A stretch of 64,000 nt of DNA from Symbiodinium natans (Eukaryota; Sar; Dinophyceae; Suessiales; Symbiodiniaceae): NCBI GenBank assembly GCA_905221605.1, contig CAJNDS010000188.1, positions 62,001 through 126,000 of the forward strand. The letters are read 5' to 3'. Below are positions 42,031 to 53,644 of this stretch, piece by piece. Positions within the stretch are counted from its first letter, which is position 1. Each line of letters starts with the position of its first letter. The notes below the pieces were generated by a model, which saw only the letters and a program-made list of their open reading frames with translations, ran no database searches and was not told the DNA's origin. Made by a program: the position numbers and the translations under genes.

Positions 42031-43877
42031 GCCACAAAGCACGTCGTGCCCTTGCAGTTGCCTTGCCTGCCATGTGCAAAACTGGGTGCATCGGTTTTGG
42101 GTGGGAAATGGCCTTTTTAAGATTCATAGAGAGGGCTCCGCTCGACACAGCTTCGGCATAGATCTGCTGTCGTTTTCTATTGCACAGAGCGACATCGTAA
42201 AACTTTCAGCAGCACAAGCATGCGCAAGCACAAATTGTCCAAAACCATGTCGCAGTAGCTGACGGATTGTCTTCTGGTTGTTGACCGAGTTAGCATTGGC
42301 CAGCTCTACAGGAGCATATATGCAAGTGTGGTGGGAACAATGTTCGGGTTTCCGTTGCTTGAACGGCGTCATGCAAGCGTGCACTGGTGGAAACACAAAT
42401 CCCAAGAACATTGCAGTTTCATGCCAGCAGAAAACGGCGCGTGCCTCGTGAAGGGCAAGGAAACCACCAGTATAAACATGTAATTAAGCTTGAAGGGTTT
42501 GAAGACCGGGGGCGTCGGGGGTTGTCGATGTTGTCATGCAAAGATTTGGAATGCCTGGGTTTAGGACAGCAAAACGTAGACAGACCGTTATGTTGGCTTT
42601 TAGCACTTCAGGTTCGGTGGCAAAGAATAGAGCTGTGGCTTTCGGGCTCGTGGTTAGGAGCCTTGCAGGTTCGAGAAGTTTAGGGGAGGTGTGATAGCAA
42701 AGAACCAAGCAGGAAACTATTGCTATGATCTTGAGCTATGAAAATTGTCTCGTCGACCCAGGTATCGAGTTGGAGAGGAACACTAGCAAGGACTGTAGCC
42801 TCAGTATCTTCGTTGGAGACACGTTAAGACTCTCGAAGTGGCCAAGCCCTAGAAAGCTTCGAAACGCTGGTGTTTGTCAAGACGAGCCTTCGTTTAGGGC
42901 TGCAATGTGCGATTATAGCGTTCGATAGTTTTCGTTAGATTGCACAATCGATGCCCGCTCATCTGGTTTGCACAAACAAGCTGTACAAGGACTCACGGGA
43001 CAGAATCTGGCCTACGAAGCAAGCGACCGGCCAAAGTCAGGGAAGCCATGAATCCTCCGAGCACAGTTTTCCGACCCTCAACGCTAACCAAACGCCCTGG
43101 ACCGAGAGCTTCCGGAGCTTACCTCCAGCATTATGCCATCATGGAATGCAGTAGCCCGTAAAGGCGCCCGCGCCCTTAGCAGGTCGAAGATTCTGGGGCG
43201 AAGCAAGTCGAGGACGCCACGGGGCAAATCAAGGCCGTTCGGTTGGTTTGGCAGTTTTGGCTGGCTGAGGTGCTGTGGCTCAGTAGCTTGTATGGGAAGG
43301 AATGAGCCAGATCGGGTAGATGGGATGCGATGTCCACACCCCACATGGATTCAGGGCTGACATGTCACATCATGTCACCAGGTTTCCACAATAAACAGAT
43401 GGACGGAGGTTAAAATACTTGCTTTCGGATTGCTGCGGCTGTGCGCAGCCGTAGTTAGCCGCTGTCCGGTGGTCCTTCAGAGCAAGTTTCAGGGTGTGGG
43501 GTTGTGACCTTGAGCGCTCGTGAAAGGAGAGAACTGAGCTAGCCAACGAACCTGCGAACCTGCGGCAGGCGCGATGTGAAGAGGAGTGCTTCGGTACATA
43601 GGGGCACCTGGAAGTGAAAGGACTGCCTAGAAACTGTGTCTTGCTTGGATTAGTGTGACGCAGACTTGAAGCAGCACAATTACGAATGTTGCAGATTTCC
43701 GCAGCTGCGACGTCAAACCACACACAAGTCAGCCCTTGATAACTGTAAGTAGTTATTTTTTCAAGTCTGCAAATACCTAAACTAAACTAAACTTTAGCTC
43801 ACCTGAGTGCCAGGCAGCCCTGAGCTGGCGCAGTTCTTTGCTTGACTTTGGCCGAGAGTTCATTGCAGAGGCGGGGC
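42031..43877. other. Stretch without supported gene
   Basis: Overlapping open frames on both strands (42,124-42,411, 42,387-42,683, 42,940-43,360) carry no domain signature. No repeat family is seen. Confidence 0.4.
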
Positions 43878-43934
43878 TTAGGTTTAGGGTTTAGGGTTTA
43901 GGGTTTAGGGTTTAGGGTTTAGGGTTTAGGGTTT
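43878..43934 (+). repeat. Interstitial telomere-like repeat, TTTAGGG
   Basis: Eight exact units directly after GGGCTTAG. Confidence 0.95.
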
Positions 43935-44620
43935 AACACAGCAGTGCAAGCTTTCTGAGTTCTGGCTTCGGGACGTAAACCCCAATGTTGACCCCATATT
44001 CACAACCCCCCCGCTCGAGAACTTGGCCTCAGGTGCCTTGGCCCCCCTGAGTAGAAACATCCTTCCGGTGACTGTAGCCCGAATAGGGATTCCACGAAGC
44101 TTCTGGGCTTCAGGTCTCTTGCAAGCTGGACTTTTTGGGACATTGCATGTATCGAAGAAGCTTTAGGCTTCTAGGATGGAAAAGGCAGACATGGTGCGGG
44201 TTGGCGTTTTGTAAAATAGGGCTCGGGGCTGAAAGTTGCGAGCTCTTCTTCGAGCTATTTCATGGGTTTAGTCTTCTGAGTGTTTACGACCTACTGCTGG
44301 GCAGGTCTATGGAACAGCGCTTGTGTTTCGGGGCTCCAGGAATCAAAGTGCGTGCTCTCAATTGTCCTAGTAATTGCTGCGCTTTCTTGCATGTTTCTCC
44401 GGGAGTGCAGAACAAACCATCTGCTGGACAAAGTGCAAGGATCCGATGTATAGTCTAAGCATGGGGAGGCCGTGGGTCATGGTTCGACGTTGTCTTATAA
44501 TGATGCACCAGGCGACGCACGTCTTCGGTGAGGAGGTGGCGTTTGTGGCTGCATTTGCTCGGGTTCTATTTTGGAGTGTCGGGAGGTTTGTCTGTTGGGT
44601 CCGGAATTCGGGCACTTGGA

Positions 44621-44632
44621 GAGAGAGTGAGT

Positions 44633-44675
<43 letters not shown>
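44621..44675. repeat. (GA)n microsatellite
   Basis: About 55 bp of GA, upstream of the coiled-coil ORF. Confidence 0.95.
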
Positions 44676-45031
44676 GGGGGAGAGCAGAAATTCACAATGA
44701 TCATGAAGTAGGGGGGCGTAGGGGCACACAGGTGTTGGGAGAACTGCCCGGACTGCTTCACATGTGTAACAGCGGGGAAAAGGGGCAAACATCTGAGCTT
44801 GACCCCCAAACTGGGGTGGACAGACCAGACACATCGTGTGCAGTCTGTGCCGGCGGCTCGAGGGAACACTTTGGTCCTGACCGAATGATAAGAAGAAGAG
44901 AGGAGGGAAGAGACAAAAAGGGAAAGAAGCAGAATCAAAGAAAGATAGAACGAAAACACAAGAAAGAGAGATCAAACAAAAGATGAGAGAGTGGGGGGTT
45001 TAAATAAGGGTGTAGGCTTAGATCTGTGCAG

Positions 45032-46843
45032 GCAGGAAAACAAGCGGCCGAGGAAATGCGCCAGCAGGAAGCCGAGGCAAAAACAAACAACGAAGCCGAG
45101 AAGGCCTGCAAGGAGGCACAGGCGCAGAAGGAGGCCGAGGAAAGAGCCCGCAAAGAAGCGGAGGCGCAGGCGCAGAAAGAGGCCGAGGAGAAGGCCCGCA
45201 TGGAGGCTGAGGAGGAGGCCCGCAGGGAAGCAGAGGCGCAGGCGCAGAAGGAGGCCGAGGAAAGAGCCCGCAAAGAAGCGGAGGCGCAGGCGCAGGAGGA
45301 GGCCGAGGAACTTGCTCGCCAAGAGGCGGAGGCGCAGGCGCAGAAAGAGGCCGAGGAGAAGGCCCGCGTGGAGGCTGAGGAGGAGGCCCGCAAGGAAGCA
45401 GAGGCGCAGGCGCAGAAGGAGGCCGAGGAAAGAGCCCGCAAAGAAGCGGAGGCGCAGGCGCAGAAGGAGGCCGAGGAAATTGCCCGCAAAGAGGCGGAGG
45501 TGCAGGCTCAGAAGGAGGCCGAGGAGAAGGCCCGCATGGAGGCTGAGGAGGAGGCCCGCAGGGAAGCAGAGGCGCAGGCGCAGAAGGAGGCCGAGGAAAG
45601 AGCCCGCAAAGAAGCGGAGGCGCAGGCGCAGGAGGAGGCTGAGGAAATTGCTCGCCAAGAGGCGGAGGCGCAGGCGCAGAAAGAGGCCGAGGAGAAGGCC
45701 CGCATGGAGGCTGAGGAGGCGGCCCGCAAGGAAGCAGAGGCGCAGGCACAGAAGGAGGCCGAGGAAAGAGCCCGCAAAGAAGCGGAGGCGCAGGCGCAGA
45801 AGGAGGCCGAGGAAATTGCCCGCAAAGAGGCGGAGGCACAGGCTCAGAAGGAGGCCGAGGAGAAGGCCCGCATGGAGGCTGAGGAGGAGGCCCGCAGGGA
45901 AGCAGAGGCGCAGGCGCAGAAGGAGGCCGAGGAAAGAGCCCGCAAGGAAGCGGAGGCGCAGGCGCAGAAGGAGGCCGAGGAAGTTGCCCGCAAAGAGGCG
46001 GAGGCGCAGGCTCAGAAGGAGGCCGAGGAGAAGGCCCGCATGGAGGCTGAGGAGGAGGCTGGCAGGGAAGCGGAGGCGCAGGCGCAGAAGGAGGCCGAGG
46101 AAAGAGCCCGCAAAGAAGCGGAGGCGCAGGCGCAGAAGGAGGCCGAGGAAATTGCCCGCAAAGAGGCGGAGGAGCAGGCTCAGAAGGAGGCCGAGGAGAA
46201 GGCCCGCATGGAGGCCGAGGAGGAGGCCCGCAGGGAAGCAGAGGCGCAGGCGCAGAAGGAGGCCGAGGAAATTGCCTGCAAAGAGGCGGAGGCGCAGGCT
46301 CAGAAGGAGGCCGAGGAGAAGGCCCGCATGGAGGCCGAGGAGGAGGCCCGCAGGGAAGCAGAGGCGCAGGCGCAGAAGGAGGCCGAGGAAAGAGCCCGCA
46401 AAGAAGCGGAGGCGCAGGCGCAGAAAGAGGCGGAGGCGCAGGCTCAGAAGGAGGCCGAGGAGAAGGCCCGCATGGAGGCCGAGGCGGAGGCCCGCAGGGA
46501 AGCAGAGGCGCAGGCGCAGAAGGAGGCCGAGGAAAGAGCCCGCAAAGAAGCGGAGGCGCAGGCGCAGAAGGAGGCCGAGGAAATTGCCCGGAAAGAGGCG
46601 GAGGAGAAGGCCCGCATGGAGGCTGACGAGGAGGAGGCCCGCAGGGAAGCAGATGCGCAGGCACAGAAGAAGGCCCAGGAGATGGAGAGACCACGGGAGG
46701 AGGACCTGTTCGTGGAACTCGAAACCCCTGCAGTAGAGCAAACTGACGTGGGCAGCCTTGATGCCTCGGTGAAGAATGACGACGAGGTGGCTTGTCTGCA
46801 TGTCGTGATGCCAGTTGCGGCACCCGAAACCCCCAAACCCTAA
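45032..46843 (+). CDS. Ala/Glu/Lys/Arg-rich coiled-coil repeat protein
   Basis: Open for about 600 codons. Either an exon starting after GTGCAG at 45,032 or a start at ATG 45,056. Units are RARKEAEAQAQKEAEE (16 residues, 48 bp) and a 24-residue form with KARMEAEEEARREAEA, arranged in higher-order blocks of about 56 residues (168 bp). This predicts a long charged single alpha-helix or coiled coil. The last 45 residues are unique (EEDLFVELETPAVEQTDVGS and on), and the stop TAA lies in a CCCTAAA block. The + frame is preferred because of this unique tail and the residue pattern; other frames on both strands are also open (Pro/Arg-, Leu/Gly-rich) owing to the repeat. Function unknown; a structural or cytoskeletal role would be a guess. 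Confidence 0.6.
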   Translation, partial: AGKQAAEEMRQQEAEAKTNNEAEKACKEAQAQKEAEERARKEAEAQAQKEAEEKARMEAEEEARREAEAQAQKEAEERARKEAEAQAQEEAEELARQEAEAQAQKEAEEKARVEAEEEARKEAEAQAQKEAEERARKEAEAQAQKEAEEIARKEAEVQAQKEAEEKARMEAEEEARREAEAQAQKEAEERARKEAEAQAQEEAEEIARQEAEAQAQKEAEEKARMEAEEAARKEAEAQAQKEAEERARKEAEAQAQKEAEEIARKEAEAQAQKEAEEKARMEAEEEARREAEAQAQKEAEERARKEAEAQAQKEAEEVARKEAEAQAQKEAEEKARMEAEEEAGREAEAQAQKEAEERARKEAEAQAQKEAEEIARKEAEEQAQKEAEEKARMEAEEEARREAEAQAQKEAEEIACKEAEAQAQKEAEEKARMEAEEEARREAEAQAQKEAEERARKEAEAQAQKEAEAQAQKEAEEKARMEAEAEARREAEAQAQKEAEERARKEAEAQAQKEAEEIARKEAEEKARMEADEEEARREADAQAQKKAQEMERPREEDLFVELETPAVEQTDVGSLDASVKNDDEVACLHVVMPVAAPETPKP

Positions 46844-46882
46844 ACCCCCAAACCCTGAACCCTAAACCCTAAACCCTAGACC
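46828..46882 (-). repeat. Telomere-like repeat at the 3' end of the coiled-coil ORF
   Basis: About seven CCCTAAA-type units; the first ones encode the final residues TPKP and the stop codon of the ORF. Confidence 0.9.
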
Positions 46883-47350
46883 CCTGTTTTGTAAGATTTT
46901 ATAAGCCGGACCATGACCAACATAGCCTAGCACAAGCAATGGAGTCAGTCGTGAGTCACCGGCCTCAAGCCTAGAGAGCCACTTTCGGCATTAGCAATCT
47001 TGCTGTCCACCCTTATTACCCTGTTAGCACTTGTCACCCCATGACTTTCTGAATGTAGGGTCACGACTCTTTAGAATTAAGGGGCGGGGAGGGGGGGGAG
47101 GCCAATATCAAGGGGGGAAGCTTCAAGGACCAGGCAGCTTGAGTTCGGTTCTGGACAGGGCTCAGGGTTGGGTTATCGGATGTAGCTCTCAGGGCAAGGC
47201 AGAGTTTCTGATGTTATGTTGCGCAGTGTGAGGTTTGTCATGTTCGTCGCCGGTTCCCCACGCAAGGCCATCGTAACCCTACAACCCGACCCCTCTCCTT
47301 AAACGCAGCATGTTTGTGTCAGCTGTGCTTATGTTGTGCCCTCTTGTGCC

Positions 47351-47402
47351 CCTGAACCCTAAACCCTAGACCCTAGACCCTAGACCCTAAACCCTAAACC
47401 CT
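47351..47402 (-). repeat. Interstitial telomere-like repeat, CCCTAAA/CCCTAGA
   Basis: Seven units, three of them CCCTAGA. Confidence 0.95.
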
Positions 47403-47500
47403 ACGAGCGTTTATAGCGCTTCGGGACCCTCATGGCGCGGGAGCCCAGGCATAGCAGTGAGCTCCCCTCCAGGGCCCAGAGCGGGACCCACTACCACTAT

Positions 47501-47591
47501 TTGCTTAAGAACCCCCAAGAAAAGAGAATAATCCTCATATGAAATTACCCTAACAAGGGATCTATTTTCTGGGGGTTTTCTAATTAAGCAA
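47501..47591. mobile_element. Fold-back (MITE-like) element, family G
   Basis: A 91-bp element with terminal inverted repeats of about 33 bp: left TTGCTTAAGAACCCCCAAGA, right its inverse with a few changes, ending TTAAGCAA. Interior of about 25 bp. No second copy noticed. Confidence 0.8.
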
Positions 47592-47865
47592 ATATGTAGA
47601 CTGAATGATCGGGCACGGCTTTTTTTATGGTGCTGGAGTTCCAACAATGCTCGAAATATAGAAGGCGACCGGAACGGAGGAGCGAGAATGCCCTGGCCCA
47701 GATTGTGCCGCGGGAAGCAAGAAGGCTGCCGCTTGCCTTAGTTCAGCAGGGCCACCCCTTGTCCCAAGCTTCCCAAAACGATAGAGGCAGCTTCGAAGCA
47801 AGCGCTGCAATCCTAGCACCAGAACATGCAGAGGTCCCACCTCTGCTCGCCCATGGCTTTCTGCA

Positions 47866-47969
47866 TTGAGTGGTCGCCGACCATAGAAGCGATGCGCGAG
47901 GTAGCGGAAATTCAGCCCGAAACCACATACTTGTACGACAGATACCTGGACTACGTAGTTAACCTCAGG
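47866..47969 (+). CDS. Candidate exon, unidentified
   Basis: Reads TIEAMREVAEIQPETTYLYD followed by RYLDYVVNLR, a plausible helical segment, up to AGG before GCGTGC. Only 20 nt separate it from the next candidate, too short for a normal intron, so one border is wrong or a short intron starts earlier (GTAGTT at about 47,956). Confidence 0.4.
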
Positions 47970-47989
47970 GCGTGCATGTTCCCTGTCAG

Positions 47990-48121
47990 ATTGAGGAAGT
48001 GCTGGCCATGCTGCAGAAATACCAGGGCTTGCTCAAGAACGTCTACAACCAGCATAATCCCGAGAAAGCCTTGGACATAGACAAGCTGATCCAGAAGCAG
48101 CTCGTCAGCACGTCAACCTGA
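47990..48121 (+). CDS. Candidate terminal exon with NPEK motif
   Basis: After CCCTGTCAG the frame reads IEEVLAMLQKYQGLLKNVYN followed by QHNPEKALDIDKLIQKQ, and ends at TGA 48,119. The pattern tyrosine, a few residues, NPEK, then D-I-D-x-L is a helical motif I associate with short repeats in many protist proteins, but I cannot name the family. Strongly coding in composition. If the real donor is earlier (after AAGCAG), the last few residues are intron. Confidence 0.55.
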   Translation: MEEVLAMLQKYQGLLKNVYNQHNPEKALDIDKLIQKQLVSTST

Positions 48122-50371
48122 AAACCCTCACGTGGGCGGTTATAGGATCGGACCCTGGACGTCCAAAGGACAAGGTAGCCACGGGAGTTAGGGAAAGACC
48201 ACGAAAGCCCTGACCCCGCAATATAAGAAAGTTGACAGGGTAGGGAGGCAGCAAAGGAAATCATCAAAAAGGAAGCTTGGAAGCCTTATTTCCTGAGAAA
48301 TATATATGCACTGCAGTCGTCGAGAGATAGAGAATATATGTATGTATATATATATATATACATATGCATTATACGGGGCTTGGTGAATATGTGTGCAGGC
48401 TTAGAGAGACGTCAGTCTTTGTGAGTTTCGATCTTGTTTGCCTGGATTCAGCGTGTACATGGTGCTCTAACACTGTGTCACGACCTCTCTGCACGCTTGC
48501 ACAATTCGCTCAATCATGATTAATCGGACATTGATAACTGGGGTCCTCGCTACCTCACACTTTGCATGCCCCAGATTCAAAACATCCCCGGCGAACCCTT
48601 TGTGTAAAGCCAAGAACCCAAAATACAGTACCCCCAAACGCATTGGATTGTGGGATTTTACGAGTTTGTGGGGGGAGGTGGGGGAATGACTACAATTAAT
48701 TCTGAACATGTTGTTTTTGCCCACTCCCTCCACAAAGTGAGTTGTTCACAGGGTTGCTCAGCAAAAATGGAAAAACCTCGGGCAATTTCCTGCGCAGGGT
48801 TCTGCTGGAGTCCCACTGCCTACCTGCAGGAGCCAACAGGGGGCGCGATCACCAAGGCACGAATTCCAAAGCAAAAAAACCGAATTTTGCTAACCTCCCC
48901 TCGAACCACAAAAGATGAGCCCTCATCTGGCCCAGACCTAGGGTTTCGAGCCCAGAATGGGGGTCTGGGCCAGAAGAGGCCTTTTTGTGGGGGATGGGGG
49001 GGTGGGGGGCTTTGGGGGGAAGGGGGAGGGGTGCGTGGGCCCATACATGTCTCCGGCACTCTCAAATTGCAAGTAAACAGCAACAAGCTCCAAAAAAAGG
49101 ATGATTTTTCAGAATACAAGAAGAGAAGCAGCGATTTTGTACATGCTCGAGCGATTCACCGAAAAAGTGGGTATTCACGGTCGTTTCACGGGGTTCTCAC
49201 GCGGTTCTCACGGGGTTCTCACGGGGTTCTCACGCGATTTTCACGCGCGTTTTGTTCCTGTTAACTCATCTTTCGCGGAATAACATCGCGGCTCCGTGTT
49301 TTTGCCAGCTTTTCCCTGCCAACCTCAATCTTTCCCAAGCCCGTTCTTCTCGCCCCCTTCCACTGAGCGCAGGCTGTGTCCTGACACTCAACCCCAAGCC
49401 AGCTGCACAGTCCGACCCCTGAAAAGCAGAGGTGGGTGTGTCGTGAAGTTCTTATTTGACCGTGACTTGTCTCAGCAACCTCGTCCGAACGACCTTTTCC
49501 TGACGTGTGCTTGTTGGAAAGTTTCTTCTCCTTTGCTTGCTCGATACATCTGATGTCACTGCTGAAGCGTGCAAAAATCTCAAGAGCGCTATCCAAGGTA
49601 CGTTAACGTCTAGGAACGTTCTGATGTGTGTCTGTGTGGAGTATTTCTGGCATTGCCTTCTGCATGCCAGCACCTGTTTGTTTAGGGAACATGTGCAAAG
49701 ACCTTGCTTTTCAGGACCGCGCTTCCTATGAGTCAGTTAAGTTGCGTTCAATTGTTCGTGTCGGGTTGGTGCACACATCTTTTCTAATGCCCAGCTATGA
49801 ACGATCGCGATTTCCTTTGTTTGAAGTTGTTGCATCAAAAATCAAAGCACATGGCTCAAGTATGGAAAATATACGGGCGATTGCTTGTGAGCCCACAGGT
49901 CCAACTGTAAGCATCGGAGCAAACTACCGACATGTGCCTGGAGCCTACCAGGCCTGCAGAGCACCAACGTCACCACTATCGCAAGGACAGCAGCTACAGC
50001 TATTGTTTGTTCTGCTTTGCTTGGTGGGAATCAGACAGCACCTAGAACCGATGCAGAGATCGATCTGGCGTGAAGAAATCAGCGCCGAAGTCGGAAATAT
50101 GACGTGAAACTCTGCAAAACCTCCGATGTTCATCTTCTAAAGGTATTGGAAATCCCAGAGTTCATAAAGGACTAGGTTACCACGTCCGATGGCAAAGGAC
50201 AAGGTAGCCACGTCGGCGGACCGCCAGGGGGATCTTATCGCGGGTCTGCAGGGCCGTGTTGCGGGAGGGGGACGCAGCGGGGACCCGAACACCGCGAACC
50301 CCAAGAATCCTGACCTTGCATTGAAGCTCCTATCCCTGCCAATACCTGCCCATATCCGTGCGGGCGAAAAG
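48122..50371. other. Stretch without supported gene
   Basis: Includes a TA/TGTA microsatellite at 48,335-48,365 and G-rich stretches at 48,985-49,030. TTCACGSGGTTCTCACGC repeats three to four times at 49,185-49,245. Open frame 50,189-50,371 (Gly/Asp-rich) may be coding. The words AAAGGACAAGGTAGCCACG occur at both 48,165 and 50,193. Confidence 0.4.
48335..48365. repeat. (TA/TGTA)n microsatellite
   Basis: TATGTATGTATATATATATA followed by TACATATG. Confidence 0.95.
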
Positions 50372-50465
50372 GTATACCGAGCAGTTGGAGCAGCTCGAAG
50401 ACCTTGAGGCCTTTGAAAGACACTGCGAGGTGAAGCTGGCGAGCCTCTATCAGGCCACTTTGTGA
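50372..50465 (+). CDS. Candidate terminal exon, coiled-coil-like
   Basis: From GCGAAAAG before G the frame reads YTEQLEQLEDLEAFERHCEV followed by KLASLYQATL and a TGA. Heptad-like Leu spacing and charge make it strongly coding-like. It may share a transcript with the exons at 47.9-48.1 kb. Family unknown. Confidence 0.5.
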
Positions 50466-50655
50466 GTTCAGGAGTTTGGACAACAAACCTCGTCAACGCC
50501 ACAGTATGAGAGTATGGTCCCGCACATTGGCAGTCTATGGCGAGTCTATGGCATGCGGCAGTCTCACGCCCTGACATACAGGCAGTCTGCAAGAAATATG
50601 GCATCGAGGCTGACCCACCCTTCTGTGCTCAATGTCTGGGAGTCCTGGGGATTGC

Positions 50656-50790
50656 AGTGCCACTACATGCCACCACCAGTATTGCACCCAGAAGTTTCGC
50701 ATCCTGACCGCACATGTGAATGTGTCTTTCCTGGCAAGGCTGGTGAAGGGTCTGCCGTTGGGTTTCCGCCGTTTGGACATGTTCGGTTAG
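50656..50790 (+). CDS. Candidate terminal exon with Cys/His cluster
   Basis: After GATTGCAG the frame reads ATTCHHQYCTQKFRILTAHV followed by NVSFLARLVKGLPLGFRRLD, MFG and TAG. An upstream piece (50,582-50,649) in another frame reads CKKYGIEADPPFCAQCLGVL. Together they would give C-x2-C and C-x4-C pairs as in small zinc fingers, but the frame change has no proven intron. Confidence 0.35.
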   Translation, partial: SATTCHHQYCTQKFRILTAHVNVSFLARLVKGLPLGFRRLDMFG

Positions 50791-50837
50791 GCTTCGCGAC
50801 ACTTGGCAGGCTGCGCATACCTGCCTGCCTGGCTACT

Positions 50838-50883
50838 ACGCGCACACACACACACACACACACCCAGGCATGCGTGCGCCCGC

Positions 50884-50922
<39 letters not shown>

Positions 50923-50926
50923 CCCA

Positions 50927-50982
<56 letters not shown>

Positions 50983-51063
50983 ACACACACCACACACACC
51001 ACACACACCACACACACCACACACACCACACACACCACACACACACACCACACACACCACACA

Positions 51064-51094
<31 letters not shown>

Positions 51095-51110
51095 CAGACG
51101 CGCGCACAGT
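50838..51110. repeat. (CA)n / CCAG(CCAG)n / CACACAC microsatellite cluster
   Basis: CA dinucleotides (50,840-50,865), CAGC tetranucleotides (50,880-50,925), CA (50,930-50,980), then CCACACA heptamer-type units to 51,070 and CA again. His/Thr and Val/Cys open frames here are artefacts. Confidence 0.95.
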
Positions 51111-53250
51111 CACACCCACACAGACAGCGGCAACAACAAGCAACAAGCAGCAACCAACAGACAACAGTCAGCAGACAACAAACACAAACATTCGCAACAG
51201 CAAGAAGCTTCGGGTTGAATAGGCGTGTGTCGAAAACATCGCTGCGCGCACTGTTTTCGAGGGCACTCGCGTGCGAACGGGAAAGCCTGGTGGCAGTCGT
51301 GATGGCATAGAAAAGCCCATCTGGCGAATGTCTGCGTGCAAAAAACTGAGATTTCCACGGTTTCTCCCTCGCTGCACTGTTGCACGCATTTGCTTACCTA
51401 CGTCGACGCCCGCCAACGCACAAATGCATGCAAAGTCACCAGGGTCACAATGAAACCAGGCTGCGGATGAATCTCCAGGGGGTGAGCCCACACCCCATGC
51501 GCCGTCACCCACTTTGCATCTGAGCTGGCATTCGGGTTGACTTGAGATAGGCGGCAGCAGTTCAGAGCATTTCGGGACTTGTTACTCATCAGGGCTCAAT
51601 CGTTTCTGGCTTCCGGGTTTCCTATTCTAAAGTGTTTTGGGTGCCTACAGGCATGTATTCACTTTGATTTGGTTTATTTGGGCCGGGCCTAGGCTTCAGG
51701 CGTAGGACTTGTGGGTTTAGCGCGGTCCAACCGTATAGGTTTCTTCAAGCGCCCCGATGTGCATACAAGAGTGTGGAATCTGAATGCCTTCGAGCGTCGC
51801 ACAAAATCCCACAGAGCATTGTGCTCGAGCAAACGGGATCGTTCTGAAACCTCAAAAGCTTGTAGAAGGAGAGAAACAAAAAGCAACCTAAACCGTCTGA
51901 GACATCTTGTGACCTGCAGAGAGCCCCCAAATCTCTTGCTGATGTGATATTCTAGAAGGTGCTTGGCTGGAATGAAGTCATCAAAACTCTAAACCCTGGA
52001 CTCATACAAGAGAATCCCAAAAGCACCTCCAAGCAGATATCCCTCTGGCCTCCCCCCCCCCCCATGCCATCACAAGCCTTAAGCAATCCCACAAGAGGGG
52101 GGGGGGGGGGGTCGGGTTAGGGCTTAGGGAGTGTAGGGTTTAGAAGTTTAGGATTTTCGGGTTTCGGGTTCTTCTGGTGCACCCGAAAGTCGTCTCCCTG
52201 GCTGCTTGTACCACGCCTGCCCATATTTCGCGAGCATGGTATTGGCCGTTCCGGCACACGGCGCCCTTTCGGTGGCACAGGTGAAAGCGCATAAGGATTA
52301 TAGGACCTGCAGTCACGTGATGGTGATGTTTGGGCTCCTGGGTTTCAGGGTTCCTTTAGGGCTTCGAGCTGGCACAGCTGTGGTATGGGTTTGGTTCCCG
52401 CGTTTTGTGCTCCGGCTTGTCGAGGGTTTCGGGCTTGGCCTCACGGTTTCGGGTTTCGGGCAGGGGTTTGGACTCTCAACCAGTGAGTCCATTGAGTCCA
52501 TTTTGTTGTATTATCAGTTTTCGGGTGCGAGTGCACATCTAGAGCGACCTTCATACGCAGTGCACGAAAAACCTCTTGCGTGTGCTGAAACAAAGGGTTA
52601 TACAGAACATCTTTGGAAACGGACTGTGCCAAGGGGCGTGGGGGGGTGGGGGGTGAAACAGAGTCTCAAGAACAGAGGCGTGACGAATTGGTGGCCATCT
52701 ACGAGCCTCGACTTGATCGAAGGGTTGATGTTCGAAGAAGAGTAAGCTCTCAACCATATAGAACCTCAATTCCCTGACCCCTTGGGTAAACCCTACTGCT
52801 TCTAAATTGGAAGCCCACAGCCTTTTCTTGTCGTTAGGCTCGGGTCTGTCTTGCCTCTGGGGCAACTTTCAGCGCCGAGACTTTGTAAGCGAAATAACGC
52901 ACCGTAACTAGGTGAACCTGGTACATCCGACAGAGCCCAGACTCGGTTCCCATGCACTCCCAAATGCGATGGTTAGTTTTACGCGGGATTGAGCTTCAGA
53001 ATGCAAAGATCGGATTGGAGATCTTGGCCGGAGACCAGTATGACATAATGTCGACCACAGATATTTAAACGGCCGAACAGCTGTGCTGCAAAATGTGCAT
53101 GCATTGAATGTCGGAGGAGCGCAACAACCCATCAAAGCTGTCCTCGGTCGACGAGCTTTTGAGCAAGTTCCAGGGGCGCGAGGCCATTCTGTACAGAAGT
53201 GGGCGCCTCAGGCCACATCAGCATGGTGCTTAGGATACAAGTACCTAGTA
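51111..53250. other. Stretch without supported gene
   Basis: Contains CAACAAGCAGCAACAA-type tracts (51,125-51,200), poly-C and poly-G runs (52,050 and 52,098), and a degenerate telomere-like patch (52,115-52,175). Open frame 52,206-52,745 on + and several on - have no domain signature. Confidence 0.4.
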
Positions 53251-53254
53251 GTAG

Positions 53255-53335
53255 AGTAGGTAACCTTTAACCTTGGTGGGGTAATATAATCCCCTTATAA
53301 TCCCAAAGGTTAACCTTTAAGTTCCCCAGGTTACT
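53255..53335. mobile_element. Fold-back (MITE-like) element, family H
   Basis: GTAGGTAACCTTTAACCTT faces AAAGGTTAACCTTTAAG and CCCAGGTTAC in inverse; TGGGGTAATATAATCCCC forms an inner hairpin. About 80 bp, non-coding. Confidence 0.6.
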
Positions 53336-53644
53336 GGACAACTAAGAGTAGGTATCGTTCCAGATGCAGGTGACACAGCAGGCAGAACAAACAACGGGCG
53401 ACGTGCAGTTGTTGCGATCCGCTACTGTAGTTGACAGGTCGAATCTCGGTCGTGTACAGAATTCCCGAAGAGGCGACTTTTATTTACAATTTGTTTCAGT
53501 ACTATTCCTTGCTGGTAAGAAAACGAGACATGGAGAAAGAAGAAGAAGAAGAGGAAGAAGAAGAATACATGGGGGTGCACGAAGGCTCGGGGGCTGTCTA
53601 TTCCAAGACGCTTGCATGAAAGGAATACGGAGAGGGACAAAGGA

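Noticed and set aside
44972-46823. Leu/Gly-, Pro- and Arg-rich frames opposite or overlapping the coiled-coil ORF
   Set aside because: They follow from the GC-rich repeat. Only the + frame ends in a unique, normally composed tail.
50663-51222. His/Thr and Cys/Val frames of up to 234 codons
   Set aside because: CA microsatellite artefacts.
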